Assembly (NCBI GenBank): GCA_900550385.1
Contig: URRZ01000095.1
Location: 1-7,376, forward strand
Reading direction: 5' to 3'
From: an uncultured Coriobacteriaceae bacterium
Lineage (GTDB): Bacteria; Actinomycetota; Coriobacteriia; Coriobacteriales; Eggerthellaceae
Length of the DNA stretch: 7,376 nucleotides
Shown: piece after piece, positions 1 to 5,998 of the stretch
How the letters are laid out: each line of letters begins with the position of its first letter
Position numbering within the stretch: the first letter of the stretch is position 1
The notes under the pieces: generated by a model
What the model was told of the DNA's origin: nothing
Databases searched by the model: none
The model's input: only the letters and a program-made list of their open reading frames with translations
Made by a program: the position numbers and the translations under genes

Positions 1-112
1 CCGGGGGGCGCCGGGCCCCCCGCGCGCCCCCTGGACCCCCAACCCCCCCCCCGGGGGGGGCCCCATCGCCGCGAAATCTCCGCTATTCCACGCAGAGGGC
101 GCTATCGGGGGG
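1..112. other. Gene-free G/C-homopolymer and hairpin region downstream of pap
   Basis: No credible reading frame is visible here. The stretch holds a perfect 8-bp inverted repeat (CGGGGGGC at 2-9, GCCCCCCG at 15-22, 5-base loop) and then a run of ten C (43-52), eight G (53-60) and four C (61-64). The inner C8G8 is a 16-bp perfect palindrome. It lies just past the pap stop codon, so on the minus strand the hairpins could help end the pap transcript. There is no T-run after either stem, so it is not a standard intrinsic terminator. Long C/G homopolymers are also common sequencing and assembly error sites, so the exact run lengths should be treated with care. Confidence 0.5.
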
Positions 113-1981
113 TCATGCGGTCACGAAGACGCTGTCCTCGGGCGCATGCAGGCGGGCCTCCAGGGCATCCGCCATGGTCTCGATCACCTCGATGCGCGCG
201 CTCTTCTTGTCGTCGCCGGGCACCACGATCCACGGCGCGAATGGCGTGGAGGTGAGCTTCATCATGTCGTTGGCGGCCGAGCGGTACTGCTGGCGCTTGG
301 CGCGGTTGCGCCAATCCTCCGACGTGAGCTTCCAGCGCTTCGAGGGCGTGTCCTCGCGCTCGCGGAAGCGGCGCAGCTGCTCCTCGGGGCTCACGTCGAT
401 CCAGAACTTCAGCAGGATGGCGCCCCAGCGCGCCAGCTCGCGCTCGAAGTCGTTGATCTCGTCGTAGGCGCGCCCCCATTCGGCCGGCGTGGCGAAGCCC
501 TCGATACGCTCCACCAGCACGCGCCCGTACCAGCTGCGGTCGTAGATGCCAACATGGCCGGCCTTCGGCAGGCGCGTCCAGTAGCGCCACAGGTGCGGGT
601 GCAGCAGCTCGGGGCGCGTGGGCGCCGGGCTGGGGAATATGGTGTAGGCGCGCGCGTCGAGCGCCTGGGCCACGCGCTTGATGGCGCCGCCCTTGCCGGC
701 GGCGTCCCAACCTTCGAACAGCGCGATCAGCGGGATGCGCTTGCGGTACATCTCCAGCTCCAGCCGGTAGAGGCGCTTCTGCTCCTTCTTCAGGCGCTTC
801 TTGTACTCCTCCTCGTCCATGGGCTCGGCCTCGCCGTACTTCTTGGCCAGGGAGGGCGGATCCTCCACGAGGATGAAGCGCGAGGCGGTGGGCGCCAGGG
901 AATGCTGGAACTTCGCGATGGCGTCGTCCTCGGCGACGGCCTTCTGGTTGTCGGCGGGGTCGGGCGTGTGCGGGAACCCGTCGGGCGCCGTGCCGGCGTC
1001 CTTCTCCACGGGGGCGGCTTTCGGCTTCGCGGCGGCGTCCGCCACCTCCGCGAGCGCCCTGTCGGAATTGGCCGCGGCGGCTTCGGCGGCAGCCTTGGCG
1101 TCCTCGTCCTCGGGGGCGTCCAGCGCGCGTTCCAGCGCCTCGCACAGCGTCTCGGCGATCTTCAGGTTGGCCGAGCGCTTCTCCTCGCCGTTGATGAGCG
1201 TCCACGGCGCGAAGCTGAAGTCGCTGCGCGAGAGCAGGCGATCGTAGAGGCGGTACGCGTGCGGGTAGTCCGCGGCGCTGGCGAGCTTGCCCTCGCTCAC
1301 GCGCCAGCGCGTGTCGGGATCGTCGTAGAGGCGCTCCAAGCGGCGGCGCTGCATCTTCTCGCGCACGTGGACGAAGAACTTTACCAGCACGTAGCCGTCG
1401 TTGACCAACTGGCGCTCGAACTCGGCGGCGGACTCCACCGCGCGGTCGATGGAGCGCGCGCGGCGTTCCTCCCGCGCGAACATCGCCGTCTCGGCGGCGC
1501 GGCTCTTCCTGCCGTCGCAACCGCCGTCGCGGCGCTTGCCCTTCTTGCCGCAATCGTCGTCTTCCATCAGGGCGTCATCGGCCGGCTCGGCGAGCAGCAT
1601 GCGCTGCACGCTGGAGGAGTACCAGCCGCGGTCGTAGAACGTGATGGTGCCGCGCTCGCCCAAGGCCTTCCAGAACTGCTGCATGGGCGGGAAGAAGTCC
1701 TGCACGCCCCACGGCGCCCCGGCGAAGCCGCGCACGGCAGCCATGTCCAAATCGGGGGTGACGTGCACGGTGGTGGCGCGCGCGTCCAGGCGGTACATCA
1801 GGTCGGAGATGCGGCTGCCCTTCCCGGCGCCGTTCCATCCCTCGAACAGCACCACCAGCCCCACGTGCTCGGCGCGGGCGCGCTGCTGCAGCGCGGTGAG
1901 CCGCTCCATCAGCTCGTTCCGCCTGGCCTTGTATTCCTCTTTTCCGGGTTCCTCCTGGGAGAAATCAACCGTTTCGAGCAC
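113..1981 (-). CDS. pap: Polyphosphate:AMP phosphotransferase (two-domain PPK2, class II)
   Basis: This cytoplasmic enzyme transfers phosphate from polyphosphate to AMP, giving ADP. The 622-residue protein has two tandem PPK2 P-loop domains. Domain 1 has Walker A GWNGAGKG at residues 48-55 and the YDRGWY motif at 116-121. Domain 2 has Walker A GWDAAGKG at 424-431, YDRSWYGR at 480-487, KFWIDVS near 525-531 and RWK near 549-551. Two-domain family members are usually about 500 residues. The extra length comes from a charged insertion in domain 1 (about 140-177) and an Ala/Asp/Glu-rich linker (about 290-365). Domain 1 carries Asn50 where domain 2 and the family have a key Asp, so domain 2 is probably the catalytic one. 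I chose the GTG at 1981 because GAAAGGGGAC lies 4 bases upstream. An in-frame GTG at 2035 would add 18 residues but has a weak ribosome-binding site. The gene is divergent from ppx. Confidence 0.93.
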   Translation of the reverse strand: MLETVDFSQEEPGKEEYKARRNELMERLTALQQRARAEHVGLVVLFEGWNGAGKGSRISDLMYRLDARATTVHVTPDLDMAAVRGFAGAPWGVQDFFPPMQQFWKALGERGTITFYDRGWYSSSVQRMLLAEPADDALMEDDDCGKKGKRRDGGCDGRKSRAAETAMFAREERRARSIDRAVESAAEFERQLVNDGYVLVKFFVHVREKMQRRRLERLYDDPDTRWRVSEGKLASAADYPHAYRLYDRLLSRSDFSFAPWTLINGEEKRSANLKIAETLCEALERALDAPEDEDAKAAAEAAAANSDRALAEVADAAAKPKAAPVEKDAGTAPDGFPHTPDPADNQKAVAEDDAIAKFQHSLAPTASRFILVEDPPSLAKKYGEAEPMDEEEYKKRLKKEQKRLYRLELEMYRKRIPLIALFEGWDAAGKGGAIKRVAQALDARAYTIFPSPAPTRPELLHPHLWRYWTRLPKAGHVGIYDRSWYGRVLVERIEGFATPAEWGRAYDEINDFERELARWGAILLKFWIDVSPEEQLRRFREREDTPSKRWKLTSEDWRNRAKRQQYRSAANDMMKLTSTPFAPWIVVPGDDKKSARIEVIETMADALEARLHAPEDSVFVTA

Positions 1982-1985
1982 GTGC

Positions 1986-1995
1986 GTCCCCTTTC
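1986..1995 (-). promoter_or_regulatory. Ribosome-binding site deciding the pap start
   Basis: GAAAGGGGAC on the minus strand puts its G-run 6 bases before the GTG at 1981. The same ten bases precede the ppk1 start at 3284-3293. This supports the downstream GTG over the in-frame GTG at 2035. Confidence 0.6.
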
Positions 1996-2069
1996 CCCGT
2001 GTTTTCCCGCACCCCTCCAGTTTACCACGCAGCACCGCTCACCTGCGCAAATCGCCGCCCGCACCGCGC

Positions 2070-2075
2070 ATTGTA
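2070..2075 (-). promoter_or_regulatory. Putative -10 box of the pap promoter (TACAAT)
   Basis: TACAAT reads on the minus strand within TTTTACAATGCGC, about 88 bases upstream of the chosen pap start. It would give a leader of roughly 80 bases. No good -35 hexamer stands at the standard distance, so the call rests on the match to TATAAT (5 of 6), its position, and the identical decamer TACAATGCGC upstream of the LRR gene. Confidence 0.4.
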
Positions 2076-2095
2076 AAATGAAGGTCAAGCTCTGG

Positions 2096-2126
2096 CGGCG
2101 CATCGCGAACGCAGCCGGCGCATCGC
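2096..2126. repeat. 11-bp direct repeat between the divergent pap and ppx promoters
   Basis: CGGCGCATCGC occurs at 2096-2106 and again, without mismatch, at 2116-2126, a period of 20 bases or about two helical turns. Both copies lie between the outward-facing TACAAT boxes of pap and ppx, where the two -35 regions would sit. That placement fits a tandem binding site for a regulator acting on one or both promoters. No named regulator consensus is recognised, so the regulatory role is inference. Confidence 0.45.
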
Positions 2127-2127
2127 C

Positions 2128-2133
2128 TACAAT
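2128..2133 (+). promoter_or_regulatory. Putative -10 box of the ppx promoter (TACAAT)
   Basis: TACAAT lies 44 bases upstream of the ppx ATG and directly follows the second copy of the 11-bp direct repeat. A start of transcription near 2140 would give a leader of about 38 bases. No TTGACA-like -35 hexamer is present near 2105-2110, so the promoter may depend on an activator or be weak. Confidence 0.4.
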
Positions 2134-2157
2134 GTCTGACCGGAAGAAGCAGGCGAC

Positions 2158-2165
2158 AAGGAGGA
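2158..2165 (+). promoter_or_regulatory. Strong but distant ribosome-binding site of ppx
   Basis: AAGGAGGA is a near-perfect Shine-Dalgarno sequence, but it ends 12 bases before the ATG at 2178, which is longer than usual. A nearer ATG at 2165 overlaps the site and is out of frame. The family motif starts only four residues after the 2178 ATG, so that start is still preferred. Confidence 0.55.
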
Positions 2166-2177
2166 TGCGCCCACCCC

Positions 2178-3107
2178 ATGCCCAACTACGCAGTCATCGA
2201 CCTCGGATCGAACTCCGTCCGCCTGGTGGTGTTCGAGGTGGAAAACGACAGGAAGCGCTCGCGCGCCTACACCTCCAAGGATTTCAGGAGCCTCATAAAC
2301 GACAAGGTCATGGCGGGCCTTGCCGCCTACGTGGAAGACGGCACGTTCACCGAAGCGGGCGTCAAGAAGGCCGTCAGCGTGCTGAAGGGCCACATCAAGC
2401 GCTCGAAGTACTTCCGCTGCAAGCGGGTCGACGTGTTCGCCACCGCCGTCTTGCGCAACGCGAAGAACTCCGCCGACGCCGTCGCCGCCATCGAGGAGGG
2501 GACGGGGCTTCCCATCGCCCTGCTGTCCGCCAGGGCGGAGGCCCACCTCGGCTTCGTGGGCGCCACCTGCGACAGGGCCATTGAGCGCGGCACGCTCATC
2601 GACATCGGCGGCGGCTCCACCGAGCTCACGCGCATCGACCGCGGCAAGGAGCGCGACAACGTGAGCCTGGGCCAAGGCTCGCTATCATCCTACGCCCGGT
2701 TCGTGCGCGACATCCTGCCCACGCCCGAGGAGGCGGAGCGGATCCGCGCCTCCTTCCAGCTCCTGCTCGACGACCTCCCCGACCGCACGGCCTTCGAAGC
2801 CGAGACGCTCTACGGCATCGGCGGATCGGTGCGCGCCGCCGCGAAGATGTACGCGCAGACGCACGGCGACGGCATCCGCCCGAAGACGCTTACGCCCGAC
2901 CAGGTGGCGGGCATCCTGGCGCTGCGGCAATCGGACGCCTCCGCCTACGCCCACAGCGCGCTGAAGGCCTCCGCCGAGCGCATCCACACGCTCACCCCCG
3001 GCTGCCTGATCCTGGAGACCCTGCTGCGGCGGCTGGGCGCGTCGCGGCTGGAGATCTGCAAGTACGGCATCCGCGAGGGCTACCTGATCGAGCGCATGCT
3101 GCGCTAG
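2178..3107 (+). CDS. ppx: Exopolyphosphatase, short Ppx/GppA type
   Basis: Enzymes of this family remove terminal phosphates from polyphosphate, and some act on pppGpp. The 309-residue protein shows the ASKHA-fold motifs in order: IDLGSNSVRL at 7-16 (phosphate 1), ATAVLRNAKN at 89-98, SARAEAHLGFVG at 117-128, IDIGGGSTEL at 141-150 (phosphate 2), YGIGGS at 212-217, and the closing KYGIREGYL at 295-303. Glu121 aligns with the catalytic Glu121 of E. coli Ppx as I recall it. The preceding Glu of the usual EEA triad is Ala120 here. The protein stops after the two actin-like domains and lacks the C-terminal helical/HD-like domain of E. coli Ppx and GppA, as in short actinobacterial Ppx proteins. 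It lies 190 bases upstream of ppk1 on the same strand. A pppGpp hydrolase role cannot be excluded, but the neighbours favour polyphosphate. Confidence 0.92.
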   Translation: MPNYAVIDLGSNSVRLVVFEVENDRKRSRAYTSKDFRSLINDKVMAGLAAYVEDGTFTEAGVKKAVSVLKGHIKRSKYFRCKRVDVFATAVLRNAKNSADAVAAIEEGTGLPIALLSARAEAHLGFVGATCDRAIERGTLIDIGGGSTELTRIDRGKERDNVSLGQGSLSSYARFVRDILPTPEEAERIRASFQLLLDDLPDRTAFEAETLYGIGGSVRAAAKMYAQTHGDGIRPKTLTPDQVAGILALRQSDASAYAHSALKASAERIHTLTPGCLILETLLRRLGASRLEICKYGIREGYLIERMLR

Positions 3108-3215
3108 GGGGCGCCGGCGCGAGCCGTCGAGGGTTCGGGGCGCAAGGCGCCCGGGCTCCGATGCGGATGCCCCGGGAAGCGCCGGAAGACGCCTCCCGCG
3201 GATGCGATCCGAACC

Positions 3216-3246
3216 GTTTTGTGGTTATTTTATGATAAACTTATAG
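3216..3246 (+). promoter_or_regulatory. AT-rich island, probable ppk1 promoter
   Basis: This is the most AT-rich patch of the window, in otherwise very G+C-rich DNA, and it lies 50-80 bases before the ppk1 ATG. It contains TATGAT (3231-3236), TGATAAACT (3233-3241, like an extended -10) and TATAGG (3242-3247), which sits 17 bases after TTGTGG (3219-3224). Which pair is used cannot be settled by eye. TTTATGATAAA (3229-3239) is an 11-base near-palindrome that could be an operator. The rest of the ppx-ppk1 gap (3108-3215) has only short G/C hairpins (3138-3152; 3199-3211) and no convincing terminator, so ppk1 may also be reached by read-through from ppx. Confidence 0.4.
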
Positions 3247-3283
3247 GAGTGCGCCATTTGCACGCCGTAACGCACCATCCACC

Positions 3284-3293
3284 GAAAGGGGAC
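3284..3293 (+). promoter_or_regulatory. Ribosome-binding site deciding the ppk1 start
   Basis: GAAAGGGGAC places its G-run 5 bases before the ATG at 3297. The frame stays open upstream to an ATG at 3219, but that codon lies inside the AT-rich promoter island and would add 26 residues unlike any PPK1 N-terminus. Confidence 0.65.
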
Positions 3294-3296
3294 TTG

Positions 3297-5858
3297 ATGA
3301 CCGATCGCGAGACCGCCACCGCTGCCGAACGCAAGCCCGAGGCGAAAGCCGAGCCGAAATCCGCGCTGCGCAAAGAGGGATACCCCGCGTACCTGCAGAA
3401 TCGCGAGCTTTCCTGGCTGACGTTCAACGAGCGGGTGCTCGATCAGGGCGCCGACCCGTCCGTCCCGCTGCTGGAGCGGTGGAACTTCGTCTCCATCTTC
3501 TGGAGCAACCTGCAGGAGTTCTTCATGGTGCGCGTCGGCAGCCTCACCGACCTGTCGCTCGCCAAAAAGGAGATCATCGACTCGAAATCGGGCATGACCC
3601 CCGCCGAGCAGATACTCGCCATCCACGACCGCTGCCATGAGCTCTACCCCATCCAGGAGCGCGTCTTCGAGCAGGTGCGCAGCGAGCTCGCCGCGAAGGG
3701 CGTGCACCACCTGCGCCCCGAGGATCTCGACGATGAGCAACGCGCCCACCTGCTCACCTACTTCCAGGTGAACGTCGAGCCGTTCCTCTCGCCCCAGATC
3801 ATCAACTCGCGCCACCCCTTCCCCCACCTGGAGAACGGCGCCTTGTACGTGGTGGTCCGCCTGGACGAGGAAGCCGAGGCGGAGAAGCCCGCCAAGGGGA
3901 AGAAGAAGGGCGACAAGGGGGACAAGGCCGAGAAGGGCGCCAAGAACGTGGGCGCCGAAGGCGTGCTGATGGGGCTCATCCCCCTGCCCCGCCAGGCGCA
4001 GCGCGTCATCAAGCTGCCCGGCGACGGGTTCCGCTTCATCCTGCTGGAGCACGTGATCGAGATGTTCGCCGACCAGGTGTTCAGCATGTACACGCTCAAG
4101 CACACCAACGTGATCTGCGTCACCCGCAACGCCGACCTCGACGCCAACGAGGGCGCCGATGAGGCCGACGAGGACTACCGCGAGCACATGAAGCGCATCC
4201 TGAAGCGCCGCGGCCGCCTCGCCCCGGTGCGCCTGGAAAGCGAGCATCCGCTCTCCGACACGATGGGCAAGATGCTGCTGAAGCGCCTGAACCTGAAGGC
4301 CCACCAGACCTACGTGACCAGCGTGCCGCTCGATCTGGGCTACACCTGGGGCTTGGGATCGATGGTTTCCAAGGACCTGCGCAACAAGCTCACGCCCGTG
4401 CCGTTCACGCCGCAGTGGCCCGCCTCGCTGGAGCGCGGCCGCTCCATCATCGAGCAGGTGAGCGAACGCGAGGTGCTGCTGTCCTACCCCTACGAGAGCA
4501 TGGACGCGTTCGTGCAGCTTCTGCGCGAGGCCGCGAACGACCCGAAGGTCATCTCCATCAAGATCACGCTGTACCGCCTGGCCAGCCAGTCGCATCTGGC
4601 GGAGGCGCTCATCCACGCCGCCGAGAACGGCAAGCAGGTCACCGCGCTGTTCGAGCTGCGCGCCCGCTTCGACGAGAGCAACAACATCGAGTGGTCGCAG
4701 CGCTTCGAGGAAGCCGGCTGCAACGTCATCTACGGCTTCCGCGACTTCAAAGTGCACAGCAAGATCTGCTGTATCACGCGCCAAACCGACGACGGGCTGC
4801 AGTACATCACGCAGCTGGGCACCGGCAACTACAACGAGAAGACGGCCAAGCTCTACACCGACTTCAGCTTCATCACCACCGACGAGGCGTTCGGCCGCGA
4901 CGCTACCGACTTCTTCCGCAACATGGCGCTGGAGAACGTCTCCGACGACTACGACATCCTGTGGGTCGCCCCGCTGCAGATCAAGCCCTACATCATCGCC
5001 GGCATCGAGAACCAGATCCGGCTGGCGCAGGCGGGCGAGCCGTGCGGGCTGGTGTTCAAGACCAACTCCATCACCGACCGCGGCATCATCGACAAGCTGG
5101 CCGAGGCCTCGCAGGCGGGCGTGCCCATCACGCTGCTGGTGCGCGGCATCAGCTGCATCGTGCCCGGCGTGGAGGGCCTCACCGAGAACGTGCGCGTGGT
5201 GTCCATCGTCGGGCGCCTGCTCGAGCATAGCCGCATCTACGGCTTCGGCCCGCACGACAGCATGCGCCTGTACCTCTCCAGCGCCGACCTGATGACGCGC
5301 AACATGGAGAAGCGCGTCGAGATAGCCTGGCCGGTGCTCAACGACGGCTTGCGCCGCAAGATCGTCGACTACGTCGACACCTGCCTGGCCGACACCGCCA
5401 AGCTGCGCGAGCTTCTGCCCAACGGCGACTACACCCCGCTGCGGGCGTTCGCCAAGGAAGGCGAGGAGCCCTTCGACTCGCAGGAGCACCTCATCAGGCA
5501 AGCGCAGATCGACCGCGCCGCCGCCGTGAGGTTGGAGGCCGAGCGCGCCTCCAACAAGCGCGGGGGCCAGATGGGCCGCGAGGAGGCCGCCGCCGCGCTG
5601 CAGGCCAAGATCGCCGAGGGCGCGGCCGCCGCGGAGGTCCAGGCGAAGATCGACAAGGGCGACGCGGCGCAGGCCGCGGCGCAGGCGGTCGGCGACGCGG
5701 CGCAGGCCGTGCGGCCTGCCGATGCCGCGCAGGCGGCCGGGAAGCCGGAGCCCAAGCTGACCATCAAGACCGCGCCGCCCGCCCCCTCCGGCAATCGCAA
5801 GGGCGGCATCGGGGGTCTGATCTCGTCGCTTCTGGGCGGCAGGAAGGGCCGCAAGTAG
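3297..5858 (+). CDS. ppk1: Polyphosphate kinase 1 with lysine-rich insertion and extended C-terminal tail
   Basis: PPK1 reversibly builds polyphosphate from the terminal phosphate of ATP through a phosphohistidine. The 853-residue protein is about 165 longer than E. coli PPK1 (688). The N domain opens with RELSWLTFNERVL at 36-48, and NLQEFFMVRV follows at 71-80. The head domain is interrupted at about 191-219 by a segment with nine lysines in 20 residues. In the C1/C2 catalytic domains, Arg427, Arg457, His487 (KVHSK) and His644 (LEHSR) match E. coli Arg375, Arg405, His435 and His592 as I recall them, with identical spacings of 30, 30 and 157. TGNYN is at 509-513 and SSADLMTRN at 661-669. Gln506 stands where E. 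coli has His454. The catalytic core ends near 740 and is followed by about 113 residues of charged helix, AAQA repeats and a basic end. A signal peptide and membrane spans are absent. It lies downstream of ppx and probably has its own promoter. Confidence 0.96.
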   Translation: MTDRETATAAERKPEAKAEPKSALRKEGYPAYLQNRELSWLTFNERVLDQGADPSVPLLERWNFVSIFWSNLQEFFMVRVGSLTDLSLAKKEIIDSKSGMTPAEQILAIHDRCHELYPIQERVFEQVRSELAAKGVHHLRPEDLDDEQRAHLLTYFQVNVEPFLSPQIINSRHPFPHLENGALYVVVRLDEEAEAEKPAKGKKKGDKGDKAEKGAKNVGAEGVLMGLIPLPRQAQRVIKLPGDGFRFILLEHVIEMFADQVFSMYTLKHTNVICVTRNADLDANEGADEADEDYREHMKRILKRRGRLAPVRLESEHPLSDTMGKMLLKRLNLKAHQTYVTSVPLDLGYTWGLGSMVSKDLRNKLTPVPFTPQWPASLERGRSIIEQVSEREVLLSYPYESMDAFVQLLREAANDPKVISIKITLYRLASQSHLAEALIHAAENGKQVTALFELRARFDESNNIEWSQRFEEAGCNVIYGFRDFKVHSKICCITRQTDDGLQYITQLGTGNYNEKTAKLYTDFSFITTDEAFGRDATDFFRNMALENVSDDYDILWVAPLQIKPYIIAGIENQIRLAQAGEPCGLVFKTNSITDRGIIDKLAEASQAGVPITLLVRGISCIVPGVEGLTENVRVVSIVGRLLEHSRIYGFGPHDSMRLYLSSADLMTRNMEKRVEIAWPVLNDGLRRKIVDYVDTCLADTAKLRELLPNGDYTPLRAFAKEGEEPFDSQEHLIRQAQIDRAAAVRLEAERASNKRGGQMGREEAAAALQAKIAEGAAAAEVQAKIDKGDAAQAAAQAVGDAAQAVRPADAAQAAGKPEPKLTIKTAPPAPSGNRKGGIGGLISSLLGGRKGRK
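5658..5708 (+). repeat. In-frame GDAAQA repeats in the ppk1 tail
   Basis: The 18 bases GGCGACGCGGCGCAGGCC occur at 5658-5675 and identically at 5691-5708, 33 bases (11 codons) apart. A degenerate third DAAQA unit follows near 5719-5733. The spacing is a multiple of three, so gain or loss of a unit would keep the ppk1 frame. They encode part of the Ala/Gln-rich tail after the catalytic core. Confidence 0.7.
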
Positions 5859-5883
5859 GGGATCCGTCCCACGCGAACGACGG

Positions 5884-5925
5884 GCGCCCCTTCGGCTTCG
5901 ATGGCGAGGCCGGAGGGGGCGCTTT
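5884..5925 (+). terminator. Probable intrinsic terminator of ppk1
   Basis: A stem of ten pairs (one G-U) forms between 5884-5893 (GCGCCCCTTC) and 5913-5922 (GAGGGGGCGC), followed by TTT at 5923-5925. It begins 26 bases after the ppk1 stop. The loop is long (19 bases) and the T-run short, so termination may be partial. The convergent LRR gene could use the same stem from the other side, but no T-run follows it on the minus strand. Confidence 0.5.
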
Positions 5926-5998
5926 CCATTGGGAGGGGGCGCCGGCATGCACCGGGCGTCCCGGCGGTCGCGCGCAGGCGGCGCTTCGCCTGGCGAGG

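Noticed and set aside
2165..2167. ATG at 2165 as the ppx start
   Set aside because: It overlaps the Shine-Dalgarno and is out of frame with the conserved Ppx motif, which begins four residues after the ATG at 2178.
146..2584. An 812-codon open frame on the plus strand, antisense to pap and running into ppx
   Set aside because: It mirrors the pap frame in very G+C-rich DNA where stops are rare. It shows no family motif, crosses the divergent promoters, and overlaps ppx out of frame.
3138..3211. Short hairpins after ppx (3138-3152 and 3199-3211) as a ppx terminator
   Set aside because: The stems are only 5-6 pairs with 3-base loops. The nearest T-run (3217-3220) is 6 bases after the second stem and probably belongs to the ppk1 promoter island.
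3225..5948. A 907-codon open frame on the minus strand, antisense to ppk1
   Set aside because: It is a composition shadow of ppk1, with Leu/Arg/Gly/His-rich low-complexity sequence, no recognisable domain and no ribosome-binding site. Ppk1 on the other strand has every catalytic motif.
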